Program-made: the position numbers and the translations under genes | The notes under the pieces: generated by a model | What the model saw: the letters and a program-made list of their open reading frames with translations, nothing else | What the model was told of the DNA's origin: nothing | The model's database searches: none | Part shown: in pieces, positions 19,364-27,003 of the stretch | How positions within the stretch are numbered: the stretch's first letter is position 1 | Layout: each line of letters opens with the position of its first letter | NCBI RefSeq assembly: GCF_030811555.1 | Contig: NZ_JAUSQZ010000001.1 | Span: 6,693,241 to 6,757,240, forward strand | DNA from: Kineosporia succinea | GTDB taxonomy: Bacteria > Actinomycetota > Actinomycetes > Actinomycetales > Kineosporiaceae | DNA: 64,000 nucleotides | Direction of reading: 5' to 3'

Positions 19364-19681
19364 ATGCCTCGTCCACCGTCTCTGCCACCGGCCGAGAAGC
19401 AGCGGATCATCCTGTCGATCCTGGCCGGCGAGATGACCGTTGCTCAGGCCGCCCGCCAGGCCAAGGTCTCCGAGCAGTCAGTCGGGACCTGGAAGCGGCA
19501 GTTCCTCGAGGCCGGCCTGGCCGGCCTGTCGTCGTCCTCGAACCGGGCCTCCAGCCGAGAGCAGCAACTCGAGGCCGAGGTCGCGGACCTGACTACGGCG
19601 CTGGGCGAGGCCGCGGTCGAGCTGCGGGTGTGGAAGAAGTCGGCCGAGCACCGCCTGGGCCCTTCGAAGACCTCGAGGTGA
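19364..19681 (+). CDS. IS3-family OrfA (helix-turn-helix), copy B
   Basis: Identical to OrfA of copy A. ATG 19364 lies ten bases after AAGGGAG (19347-19353); ATG 19355 is too close to that site. The frame ends at 19681. A G_GGC_CCT heptamer at 19657-19663 is in register with the OrfA codons, and a -1 slip there would join ...HRLGP to FEDLEV of OrfB. Such an all-G/C slippery site is weak by known rules, so the exact slip point is tentative. Confidence 0.85.
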   Translation: MPRPPSLPPAEKQRIILSILAGEMTVAQAARQAKVSEQSVGTWKRQFLEAGLAGLSSSSNRASSREQQLEAEVADLTTALGEAAVELRVWKKSAEHRLGPSKTSR

Positions 19682-20625
19682 TCCGCTGCCAGGCGGGCAT
19701 ACCGACCACGAGGTTTACCGACATGATCGGCATGCCCGAAAGAACCTGGCGCCGCTGGCAAGCCCGCGCCAAAACCGACCAGCCGCCTCGCGGCCCGTGG
19801 CCGATGCCGGTCTCGCAGGCCGCCGAACCGATCGTGGCCAAGCACGCGCAGGAGCACCCGGCCTGGGGCCACCGAAAGATCTGGGCCATGACCCGCTACG
19901 ACGGCGTGAGCGTCTCCCAGGCAACAGTTCTGCGGATCATGCGCCGACGCGGCCTGCTCCTGCCAGCCACCTATCAACGCGAACGCCGCCAACTGGCAGC
20001 CGCCCGCAAGGCCGCCTTCGTGAACCCACCGACCGGACCGAACCAGGTCTGGCAGCTTGACTTCTCGGAGTTCGAAACGCGAAAGGGAGGAACCTGGAGA
20101 CTGGCTGCCTGCCGCGACTACTGGTCGAAATACGAGTTCGGCTGGCACCTGTCACCCACCGCGAACCAGCACGACGCGATCGCCTCGATCGACCTGGCCA
20201 CCACCGAGGCCGAACGCCTCGCCGACGGCCTTGACCTGCTCGAACAGGTCGTCGATCGTTCCACCGGGCTGATCTCACCCGTCGTGATCGTGACCGACAA
20301 CGGCGGACCGTTCCGCTCCTTCAGGTTCGAGCACTACATCAAGACCCGACCCGAACTGGCACACGTGCGCACCCGAGTCCGCACGCCCGGACAGAACGGC
20401 ACCCGCGAACGTGGCTTCGGCACGCTGAAATACGAGTGGCTCTACCGCCACGACATCGACCACGGCCCGGCCCTGGCCGAGCAGGCCGAGGCCTACCGGC
20501 TCGAATACAACACCCTCAGGCCTCACGAGGCCATCGCCTGGAACCGCCCGCTCGAAGTCCACCTCGGCCTCGCCGACCCGGCAACACCCAACTTTCCCGA
20601 CCCAAAAAGTCTGCCAACTACTTGA
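19630..20625 (+). CDS. IS3-family transposase OrfB (DDE integrase core), copy B
   Basis: 331 residues, identical to copy A, with the D144/D223/E260 triad intact. It starts at GTG 19630 inside orfA, in the -1 frame, and ends nine bases before the right inverted repeat end. It is expected to be produced mainly as the C-terminal part of an OrfAB fusion. The element therefore looks capable of moving. Confidence 0.92.
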   Translation: MEEVGRAPPGPFEDLEVIRCQAGIPTTRFTDMIGMPERTWRRWQARAKTDQPPRGPWPMPVSQAAEPIVAKHAQEHPAWGHRKIWAMTRYDGVSVSQATVLRIMRRRGLLLPATYQRERRQLAAARKAAFVNPPTGPNQVWQLDFSEFETRKGGTWRLAACRDYWSKYEFGWHLSPTANQHDAIASIDLATTEAERLADGLDLLEQVVDRSTGLISPVVIVTDNGGPFRSFRFEHYIKTRPELAHVRTRVRTPGQNGTRERGFGTLKYEWLYRHDIDHGPALAEQAEAYRLEYNTLRPHEAIAWNRPLEVHLGLADPATPNFPDPKSLPTT

Positions 20626-20638
20626 CGCGGGTCACGCC

Positions 20639-21359
20639 CGACAAACCACCAACCGCGAGTCATAGGACGACGCTGCGGGGCTTGTACCAATGTCGTTTGC
20701 AGACCGGGCGGGGCACTGGCATGCCGGTCTGCGCATGGTCGGGCAGTCAGCCGCGGGTGTAGTCGGAGCACCCCCGCACCGGACGCATTCCCGGTCTCAC
20801 AGCGTTCGGCGGCGGTCCGGCGCATCCAACGAGTGCCGCTCGTGACTTGCGGAGCTCGATGTTTGCCTTGTCCAAGGAAAAGTTCGTAGCTCGGGATCAA
20901 GGTCGGCGCGACCAGACGCTTCGCGCCACAGGTGAACGAGCTCGGCCAAGGAGGTTTCGCGTGGCGCGTCACCAAAGACGCGACAACAGACGGCCTTCAT
21001 GGTTAAACCGTGGATCCACTTGCCAACTCCGGCAGTCAGTTCCGCCTTGGTGGTTAAGGTGACGGTAGGGGTACCGTGCTGAACGTGAACCAGGACGGCT
21101 AGGCAGGGGTGTTGCCCAGCCGAGCCCGGAGTTACTCATCAACCTCCTGAGGTTGTCCCGGGTGCCGGCGCGCACGGTCAAGGAGCCGGTGAACCCCCGC
21201 TGCGGTCCGGAAGCACATTCGTCCGGGCCACAGGCCGGCCGGACTTCAACGGCCCGGGGGGCCACCGCTCAGTCGATGGCTTGCTCGACCATCTTCGAGC
21301 CGATGTGGCCGGCCACGAAGGGGGACTATGGCAACCTCAAGACACCACCCCGAACGGCC
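20639..21359. other. decayed intergenic sequence right of IS3 copy B
   Basis: No intact gene is convincing here. Several short frames exist on both strands. One at 20797-21000 (minus) starts with protein-like composition (SLAELVHLWREASGR) but soon loses it. The region looks like eroded accessory DNA. Confidence 0.4.
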
Positions 21360-21614
21360 TCAGAAGATCCCCTTCCGGAGCCGTTCTTCGTAGCGATCCA
21401 ACGTCGAGCGCAACCGCTCGTCCGACAACCGGAGCCACCCCGAAACATCGAGCAGCCACCACGAATCATCGAACCCCACGTAGTCCTTCACCAGCTCCGA
21501 CAACGGCACGGCCTGCCCTGCCTGCAACACGGCCTTCATCTCATCATGCGTCATGCTCAGGGCGCTGGCTCCGGTCTCCGAAGACGCTGGCTGATGCGAG
21601 ATCTCACGGCTCAC
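21360..21614 (-). CDS. short hypothetical protein, possibly a gene remnant
   Basis: 84 residues; the C-terminal 65 are protein-like (EMKAVLQAGQAVPLSEL, then DDSWWLLDVSGWLRLSDERL), acidic and helical, without a signal peptide. Its ATG overlaps the stop of the frame at 21611-21934 by 4 bp, as in a small operon. I do not recognise the family. The upstream partner is broken, so this may be the surviving end of an inactivated unit. Confidence 0.4.
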   Translation of the reverse strand: MSREISHQPASSETGASALSMTHDEMKAVLQAGQAVPLSELVKDYVGFDDSWWLLDVSGWLRLSDERLRSTLDRYEERLRKGIF

Positions 21615-21950
21615 GGGTTCGGCTTCCGCTCTGGCGCAGGGCCGGTCGACGGCTGCGGACGCTGCTGTTGCGGTTCGATCGGCAAGGGTCCCCGCCCGGG
21701 CGCCGGCCCGGCCCGTGTCTGCCGCCGCGTCAGCTCATGCCGGGTCTGTGGAACGGCCCCCTGGTAGCCGGCCGCCTCCACGCCGGCGATCTGCGAGCGG
21801 AAGTCATCAGCCAGGATTCGCCGCGCCGCGTCCCGGGCCGAGAGCGTGGTGCCCCGGAGCAAGTGCTGGTGGATCTTGCGGTGAAGCGATTGGCCACATC
21901 GTCTGCCTCGCGCAGCAGTCCGAAGTGCACACATTCTTGGCTTCTGGTGT
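21611..21950 (-). pseudogene. degenerate hypothetical gene with an apparent frameshift
   Basis: Two frames complement each other: HFGLLREADDVANRF in one, and HRKIHQHLLRGTTLSARDAAR then ILADDFRSQIAGVEAAGY in the next. Inserting one base near 21890 would join them. The tail is proline/glutamine-rich (GPLPIEPQQQRP). The family is not recognised. A decayed gene is the most economical reading, but confidence is low. Confidence 0.3.
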
Positions 21951-22430
21951 CAGCGCATGGCGAATATGGGCCGCCGTGGATCCGGACGTCTTGGACGATC
22001 GCAGCCGGGCCCGCCGTGTCTCGGGGACTGCCCCCAAATCCTGAGTCAACCGGCTTGGGGGCGGTCCTGTCCCTCAGCGCTCACGCTGCAGCCCGCGGTC
22101 TGTTCACTCTATGGCGAACTGTCGCGATAAACCCGAACGTGTACCAGAGGCTCGTGTCCCCCCTCGGACACTCAAGACAGAACGAAGAGCATGCACCAAG
22201 GACCGGGCCGACGAGCCCGGTCCTTCTGCTTTGCCCCTTCCCTGAGCAGAGCCTTCCGTCCAACCGCTGGGGCTGTCGGTGGAGCCGGCCTCAGGAGGCC
22301 GCTGACCGTCCTGATCGGCGTGGCCCCATGACGCTGGTGGCTGAACGGCACTCAGAGCCGGTATGCGCTTCGCCGTACTGCCACAACCAGGCCGGGAATA
22401 CGCCGAAACACGGCCGGCGCTGCGCTGAGC
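21951..22430. other. intergenic before the AraC-type regulator
   Basis: No convincing gene is present. The only clear structure is the hairpin at 22198-22225 described separately. The regulator's promoter probably lies downstream of that hairpin. Confidence 0.4.
22198..22225. terminator. strong hairpin, probable transcription terminator
   Basis: AAGGACCGGGC (22198-22208) and GCCCGGTCCTT (22215-22225) form a perfect 11-bp stem with a 6-base loop, followed on the plus strand by CTGCTTT. It may end transcription from the decayed left region and so insulate the AraC-type gene. Confidence 0.6.
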
Positions 22431-23495
22431 GTGAGCAAGCCGCCTGCCCCAAGAACGCTGATCGATGGACGGTACAGCCCCCGTCGCACGGCAGAGCCCC
22501 GCAGTCGGCTCACGACCGCCGCCGCGGAAACGGCGGCCGGCCGGTCGTTCCCGGCCCCACCGCGGGTGCCCGACCCGCTGGCCGAAACCGTACGTCTCTT
22601 CGGTGCGCACGGTTCGGTCGGGAACCGGATCGACGCCGGCGGTGACTGGGGTCTGTGGCTCGACAACTGCCCCGGCGCGGTGATGCATCTCGTCTCCTCC
22701 GGGACCGTCTGGCTGGAGGTCGAACAAGAGCCGCGCCGTCTGCTCCGGGCAGGCGACGCGGTGCTGCTGCCACGGGGCACGGCCCACGGGCTGTCCAGCG
22801 GTGAAGGTGTACGGATGGTGTCCTGCGACCTCGTCGCCGCATCCCGGGCCCGTGACCGGGGCGGCGTGATGCGACTCGGATCCGGACCGGTGTCGGCCCG
22901 GTTCATCACGGTGAACTACGACCTCGACCCCGCGGTGAGCCAGACGCCGGTAGCGATGGCGGGTACCGTCCTGCACGTCGAAGCGGCCCGCAGCCGCAAG
23001 CTGGACGCGACGATCGGTCTCCTGTGCGACGAGCTGTCACACCCCGAGATCGGCGTCACCGCAGCGGTCAACAGCCTCGTCGATCTGCTGCTGGTGCAGT
23101 TCGTCCGGGCGGTCGGCGCCGGCGGCTCCGGTGCCACCGCTTCTCCCTGGATGACCACGGTGACCGACCCGGTGGTACGCGACGCCCTCGCCCTCATGCA
23201 CCGGCGCCCCGCCCACCCGTGGACCACGGCCGATCTCGCCTCGGCGGTCCGGGTGTCGCGAGCCACCCTGAGCCGCCGTTTCCCCGCGGTCCTCGGTATG
23301 TCGCCCGGGGCCTACCTGACGTCGTGGCGGATGGACCTGGCCGCCGTCCGTCTTCGCGACACCGAAGATCCGATCGACGTCATAGCCGAAACCGTCGGCT
23401 ACGGTTCGTCGCACGCCTTCCGCCGTGCGTTCCAGCGGGCTCGCGGGCAATCGCCGCTGCGCTACCGCAGCGTGTCCCGGATGGCGTCGCGGTAA
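22431..23495 (+). CDS. AraC-family transcriptional regulator with cupin-like sensor
   Basis: Up to 354 residues. The N-terminal half is a cupin_6-type ligand domain (GGDWGLWL, then EPRRLLRAGDAVLLPRGTAH). The C-terminal 100 residues hold both AraC helix-turn-helix motifs (TTADLASAVRVSRATLSRRF; DVIAETVGYGSSHAFRRAFQ). Sensors of this kind often control redox enzymes or exporters. The neighbours are a convergent short-chain dehydrogenase and, beyond it, an MFS exporter, which are likely targets. The GTG at 22431 gives the longest form. Family proteins usually begin near DPLAETVRL, so the GTG at 22566 may be the real start. Confidence 0.85.
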   Translation: MSKPPAPRTLIDGRYSPRRTAEPRSRLTTAAAETAAGRSFPAPPRVPDPLAETVRLFGAHGSVGNRIDAGGDWGLWLDNCPGAVMHLVSSGTVWLEVEQEPRRLLRAGDAVLLPRGTAHGLSSGEGVRMVSCDLVAASRARDRGGVMRLGSGPVSARFITVNYDLDPAVSQTPVAMAGTVLHVEAARSRKLDATIGLLCDELSHPEIGVTAAVNSLVDLLLVQFVRAVGAGGSGATASPWMTTVTDPVVRDALALMHRRPAHPWTTADLASAVRVSRATLSRRFPAVLGMSPGAYLTSWRMDLAAVRLRDTEDPIDVIAETVGYGSSHAFRRAFQRARGQSPLRYRSVSRMASR

Positions 23496-23525
23496 CCACC
23501 CGGGACTGCGCCCGACGCGAGCCGT

Positions 23526-23541
23526 GCGGGCCTCAGCCCGC
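23526..23541. terminator. short hairpin between convergent genes
   Basis: GCGGGC (23526-23531) and GCCCGC (23536-23541) with a 4-base loop lie between the convergent AraC-type and dehydrogenase genes. The stem is only 6 bp with no T tract, so a terminator role is tentative. Confidence 0.35.
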
Positions 23542-23552
23542 GGTCGGCAGCC

Positions 23553-24263
23553 TCAGGAAGTGGTCGTCAGGACGAACCCCCGCGGCTCGCCGGTCAGCGA
23601 AGCCTTGGCCGCCGCGCCGTACTCGTCGGCCACGATCTCGATTCGGCGGGCCTCGAGACCGTCGAGCGCGGCGCTGACGATGTCGACGGGGTCGTTCATC
23701 ACGGCCGCCGGGTTGAACGCCTTCATGGTCTCGGTTCTCGTCGGCCCGAAGACCAGCCCGGACACGAGGGTCTGCTGCTTCGCCAGCTCCAGCCGGATCC
23801 CGTTGGTCAGGCTCCACTGTGCGGCCTTGGCCACCGCGTAGGAGTTGTTGCCGTCGAAGCTCATCCAGGACAGGTTCGACAGCACGTTGAGAATGGCCCC
23901 ACCGCCGTTCGCGCCGAGCGCCGGCGCGAATGCCCGGACCATGTTGAGCGTGCCGAAAAGATGCGTCTCGACGACCGTCCGGATCTGATCCAGGTCGCCC
24001 TCGATCAGGTTCTGCCCCAACGAGACACCCGCATTGTTGATCAGCAGGGTCACGTCACCGGCGGCTTCGGCGGCGGCCGCCACCGACGCCGGGTCGGTGA
24101 TGTCCAGACGCAGCGGCACGACGCCGGGCAGGTCGACGACCTCGGCACGTCGCGCGGCCGCGTACACCTTCGTCGCCCCTCGCCGCAGCAGCTGCTCGGC
24201 GAAGAGGCGACCGAGGTCACGACCGGCACCGGTGACCAGGGCCGTGCATCCCTGAATGTGCAT
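23553..24263 (-). CDS. short-chain dehydrogenase/reductase
   Basis: 236 residues from ATG 24263, with AAGGAG six bases upstream. A classical Rossmann SDR: nucleotide-binding TGAGRDLGR (T-G-x3-G-x-G form) near the N terminus, LLINNAG motif near 80, and catalytic S-Y-x3-K with the Tyr in NSYAVAKAAQ. It should oxidise or reduce a small alcohol or ketone with NAD(P). It is divergent from the MFS exporter (179 bp between) and convergent with the AraC-type regulator, suggesting a small detoxification unit. Substrate cannot be predicted. Confidence 0.88.
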   Translation of the reverse strand: MHIQGCTALVTGAGRDLGRLFAEQLLRRGATKVYAAARRAEVVDLPGVVPLRLDITDPASVAAAAEAAGDVTLLINNAGVSLGQNLIEGDLDQIRTVVETHLFGTLNMVRAFAPALGANGGGAILNVLSNLSWMSFDGNNSYAVAKAAQWSLTNGIRLELAKQQTLVSGLVFGPTRTETMKAFNPAAVMNDPVDIVSAALDGLEARRIEIVADEYGAAAKASLTGEPRGFVLTTTS

Positions 24264-24442
24264 GATTCTCCTTGTTCGAGGCTGGCTTTCCTGTCGATCG
24301 TAGGAATTCGCCCGAGCCGGACGGGTGGCCGAATGCCTCAGGACCATGACCGTCTGCCTCTGTTTTCGACGCCCGAGGGACGACACCGCACTCGTACCCT
24401 GTTCGCGATCTCCGGGATCCTCGGACGGACGGCGGCGCATCA

Positions 24443-25690
24443 GTGGCAGGGTTGTCCTCCGTGATCGAGACCGCGCCGCTGCAGTCGAGTGCCTTTCGCT
24501 GGTTCTTCGCGGGCCGCACGGTCTCCCTGCTCGGCAGCTTCATGTCCCCGGTCGCCATCGCCTTCGGCGTCCTCGAGATCACCGGCAGCGCCGCCTGGTT
24601 GTCCGCCGTCACCACCGCAGTTCTCATCCCGATGGTCGCCACCCTGCTCCTGGGCGGCGGAATCGCCGACCGTCACCGCCGCGACACCGTGCTGGCCCAG
24701 GCCAGTCTGGGTTCCGGCCTGGCCCAGGCCGGCATCGCCGCCCTGCTCTTCACTCACCAGCAGCCGGTCCTGCTGCTGCCCCTGGCCGCGCTCAACGGCG
24801 TCATGCAGGGCCTGGCCACTCCAGCCCTGCGCGGCATCGTCACGAACCTGGCTGCCGGACCCGGCCTCCAGCAGGCCAGCAGCCTGCTCGCCTCCGCCCG
24901 CAACCTCGGCCGTATCGCCGGCCCCGCCACTGCCGGCGTCCTCACGGCCACCGTGGGCGCGGGATGGGCGGTCTCGATCGACGCCGCATCCTTCCTGGTC
25001 GCCGCCGCCTGCTTCACCCGCATCCACCTGGCCGGCCCACCGGCCCGGGCTCACGCGTCAGGAATGCTCAGCGATCTCCGCGAAGGCTGGCGGTACTTCC
25101 GCTCACACACCTGGATCTGGACGGTCACCCTGGCCTTCGCCGTCTTCAATGCCACCAACCGGGGATTCTGGCTCATCCTCGGCCCGGTCATCGCCCAGGA
25201 CACCATCGGCGCCCGCGGCTGGGGGCTCGTACTCAGCGCGCAAGGCGTCGGCGCCCTGAGTGCCACGCTCGCCTTGGCCCGCATTCCGCTGATGCGCCGT
25301 CCCATGCACGCGGCCCTCCTCGCCATGGCCCTGGCCGCGCTGCCACTGATCCTGCTGGGCACCGGAGCCGGTCTGCTCCCCCTGGCGGCCGCAGCGTTCC
25401 TCGCCGGGATCGCCGTCGATCTCTTCACCGTCGTCTGGGAGACCGTCAACTACACCCACATCCCCGAGCACCTGCTCTCGCGGGTCGGTGCGCACGACGA
25501 GTTCTGGTCCACGGTCTCCTTTCCCGCCGGCCAGCTCTCGGCGCCGCTCCTGGCCGCGGTGTTCGGAGCGCCCGCGGTCGCGCTCACCGGCGGGCTCGTG
25601 GCGGCGGCCGTCATGCTGGCCACCTCGTCCCTTCGCCCGCTGCGGAGGATCGAGATCCAGCACGACGGCAACCTCCCGCGAGCACGCTGA
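24443..25690 (+). CDS. major facilitator superfamily transporter
   Basis: 415 residues with about twelve hydrophobic segments and the MFS loop 2-3 motif (GGGIADRHRRD, near residue 75). It resembles drug-efflux-type MFS proteins of the MFS_3 group. It is expected in the cytoplasmic membrane as a proton-coupled exporter. It is divergent from the dehydrogenase gene and ends before a clear terminator at 25729. The start at GTG 24443 is the longest reasonable one, and the GTG near 24461 is possible. The cargo is unknown. Confidence 0.85.
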   Translation: MAGLSSVIETAPLQSSAFRWFFAGRTVSLLGSFMSPVAIAFGVLEITGSAAWLSAVTTAVLIPMVATLLLGGGIADRHRRDTVLAQASLGSGLAQAGIAALLFTHQQPVLLLPLAALNGVMQGLATPALRGIVTNLAAGPGLQQASSLLASARNLGRIAGPATAGVLTATVGAGWAVSIDAASFLVAAACFTRIHLAGPPARAHASGMLSDLREGWRYFRSHTWIWTVTLAFAVFNATNRGFWLILGPVIAQDTIGARGWGLVLSAQGVGALSATLALARIPLMRRPMHAALLAMALAALPLILLGTGAGLLPLAAAAFLAGIAVDLFTVVWETVNYTHIPEHLLSRVGAHDEFWSTVSFPAGQLSAPLLAAVFGAPAVALTGGLVAAAVMLATSSLRPLRRIEIQHDGNLPRAR

Positions 25691-25728
25691 GCGGATCGGA
25701 CCGGCGCACGTTGTGCGGCACAAAGACA

Positions 25729-25762
25729 TTCGGCCCGGCCCCCTGCGGGAAACCGGGCCGAA
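25729..25762. terminator. bidirectional-type terminator between MFS gene and secreted protein gene
   Basis: TTCGGCCCGG (25729-25738) pairs perfectly with CCGGGCCGAA (25753-25762). It lies 39 bases after the MFS stop and 11 bases after the stop of the convergent secreted-protein gene, so it can serve both. Confidence 0.7.
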
Positions 25763-25772
25763 CGGGACGACG

Positions 25773-26288
25773 TCAGTCGCAGATGGACGAGCTCGTGTAG
25801 GAGAACGTGTCGCCGGTCGCGGTGGCGTAGTAGTAGCCGTTGCTCTGGCGGCCGAGCTTGAGAGAACCGCCGGCTTCGCCCTTGTAGGTGATGGTGCTGC
25901 CGGACAGGGTCAGCCGGTCGTCGGCCTTGCCGAAGGTCAGCGGGCCGACGGATCCGTCGGCCTCGAGACCGTGGTCCTTCTGCCACTTCTTGGTCGCGGC
26001 CGCGGTCACCGAGCCGAACCAGCAGTCACCGTCGCTCGGCGACAGGTATCCGTCGGCGACCAGCACTGCCTGCCAGAGGAAGACGGCATTGCTGTGGCTG
26101 CGGACATTCTGGGAGATCGTGCCCTCGTCGCCCCAGTCGTCGGTGACCACCCCGGCGCCGGCGATGTACCCCTGCGCGACCGACGCCTGCGCCGGCGCGG
26201 CGAGGCCGACCGTGCCCGCGGCCAGCGCCACGGCGGCGGCACCGACGACGATCCGGCGCATCCAGTTGCCCGTGTTCATGTTTCGCAT
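25773..26288 (-). CDS. small secreted protein with peptidoglycan-binding-like fold (paralogue 1)
   Basis: 171 residues. A signal peptide ends near APAQAS (about 36). The mature part includes a PG_binding_1-like stretch (ATKKWQKDHGLEADGSVGP, then TFGKADDRL). Three cues suggest a compact extracellular domain: a GDCWFG motif, aromatic repeats (NGYYYATATG) and a C-terminal SSxCD whose cysteine could pair with that of GDCWFG. No catalytic residues are recognisable. It may bind cell wall or modulate a partner. The gene at 26488-27003 encodes a close paralogue of identical length, so this is a tandem duplication. Confidence 0.8.
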   Translation of the reverse strand: MRNMNTGNWMRRIVVGAAAVALAAGTVGLAAPAQASVAQGYIAGAGVVTDDWGDEGTISQNVRSHSNAVFLWQAVLVADGYLSPSDGDCWFGSVTAAATKKWQKDHGLEADGSVGPLTFGKADDRLTLSGSTITYKGEAGGSLKLGRQSNGYYYATATGDTFSYTSSSICD

Positions 26289-26306
26289 GTTTCCCCCTCT
26301 GGTTGA

Positions 26307-26336
26307 CGGCCCGGCTCTCCAGGTGGAGCCGGGCCG
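26307..26336 (-). terminator. hairpin between the two secreted paralogue genes
   Basis: CGGCCCGGCTC (26307-26317) pairs perfectly with GAGCCGGGCCG (26326-26336). It lies downstream of the gene ending at 26488 and just upstream of the start at 26288, so it can end the first transcript and leaves the second gene needing its own promoter, or can act as an attenuator. Confidence 0.5.
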
Positions 26337-26487
26337 GACTGCACAGCGTCAGCTGCGGCGCGACGCGCCCGTGCAGGAGATCCTCACGGCGTACCCGACG
26401 TCCAACCGGTACCCGTCGGCGTTCCGACGCCCGTTCTGCCGAATACTGTTGGTGCCCAGTACCTCTGACAATCGGCCGTCGGCCGGA

Positions 26488-27003
26488 TCAGTCGCAGACC
26501 GACGAACTGGTGTAGGACACCTTGTCGCCGGTCTGGTAGAAGTAGTAGTAGCCGTTGCTGTCGCGGTCCAGGGCGTTGAATTTAATGTTCTTGCCCTGGT
26601 AGACGATGCGGCCGCCCGACCAGACCAGATTGTCGTCGGCCTTGCCGAACGTCAGCGGGCCGACGGATCCGTCGGCCTCGAGACCGTGGTCGTCCTGCCA
26701 CTTCTTGGTCGCGGCCTTGGTGTCCGCACCGAACCAGCAGTCCGCGTCGTAGATGGTCAGATACCCGTCCGAGACGAGCACCGACTGCCAGAGCATGACC
26801 GCGTTGCTGTGACTGCGGACCGTCGCCGAGATGGTGCCCTCGTCACCCCAGTCGTCGGTCAGAACCCCTGATCCCGCAATGTATCCCTGCGCCACCGACG
26901 CCTGAGCCGGCGCAGCACCGCCCACCGTTCCCAGGGCCAGAACCACCGCCGCACCGCTGACCAGCGCCCGGCGCGCCCATGCCCCCACTTTGACGTCTCG
27001 CAC
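26488..27003 (-). CDS. small secreted protein with peptidoglycan-binding-like fold (paralogue 2)
   Basis: 171 residues from GTG 27003, which is preceded by GGGGGA; this gives exactly the length of paralogue 1. The signal peptide ends at APAQAS. The mature N-terminal third is nearly the same as in paralogue 1 (SVAQGYIAG, DDWGDEGTIS, VRSHSNAV), as is KKWQxDHGLEADGSVGPLTF. The C-terminal third has diverged (YQGKNIKFNALDRDSNGYYYFYQ). The three-part pattern of conserved, conserved and diverged suggests the same wall-associated scaffold with a changed ligand face. No enzyme motif is seen. Confidence 0.8.
   Translation of the reverse strand: MRDVKVGAWARRALVSGAAVVLALGTVGGAAPAQASVAQGYIAGSGVLTDDWGDEGTISATVRSHSNAVMLWQSVLVSDGYLTIYDADCWFGADTKAATKKWQDDHGLEADGSVGPLTFGKADDNLVWSGGRIVYQGKNIKFNALDRDSNGYYYFYQTGDKVSYTSSSVCD

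Larger units (their letters stand above)
2973..20634. mobile_element. candidate composite transposon: toxin island between inverted IS3 copies
   Basis: Copy A (minus) and copy B (plus) of the same 1340-bp IS3-family element face each other in inverted orientation. They enclose 14,982 bp at 4313-19294. All genes inside (RHS toxin, candidate immunity gene, DUF6928-like gene, secreted propeller protein) are on the minus strand. Copy B has its own 4-bp CGCC duplication and copy A has none, so the whole unit did not arrive in one simple composite transposition. Two independent insertions followed by deletion at copy A explain the data as well. Confidence 0.4.
19295..20634 (+). mobile_element. IS3-family insertion sequence, copy B (1340 bp)
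   Basis: Same ends (TGACCCGCGTCA), same length and same internal sequence as copy A, but in the opposite orientation. It is flanked by the CGCC duplication. The lack of any difference from copy A implies recent transposition or gene conversion. Confidence 0.92.
19291..20638. repeat. 4-bp target-site duplication (CGCC) around IS3 copy B
   Basis: CGCC at 19291-19294 directly precedes the left end of copy B, and CGCC at 20635-20638 directly follows its right end. A 4-bp direct repeat is within the usual IS3-family range and marks this copy as a simple, undisturbed insertion. Confidence 0.75.

Noticed and set aside
21281-22645. Plus-strand 454-residue frame upstream of the AraC-type regulator
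   Set aside because: It is low-complexity Arg/Pro/Ser-rich, spans a strong hairpin and the regulator start, and shows no domain.
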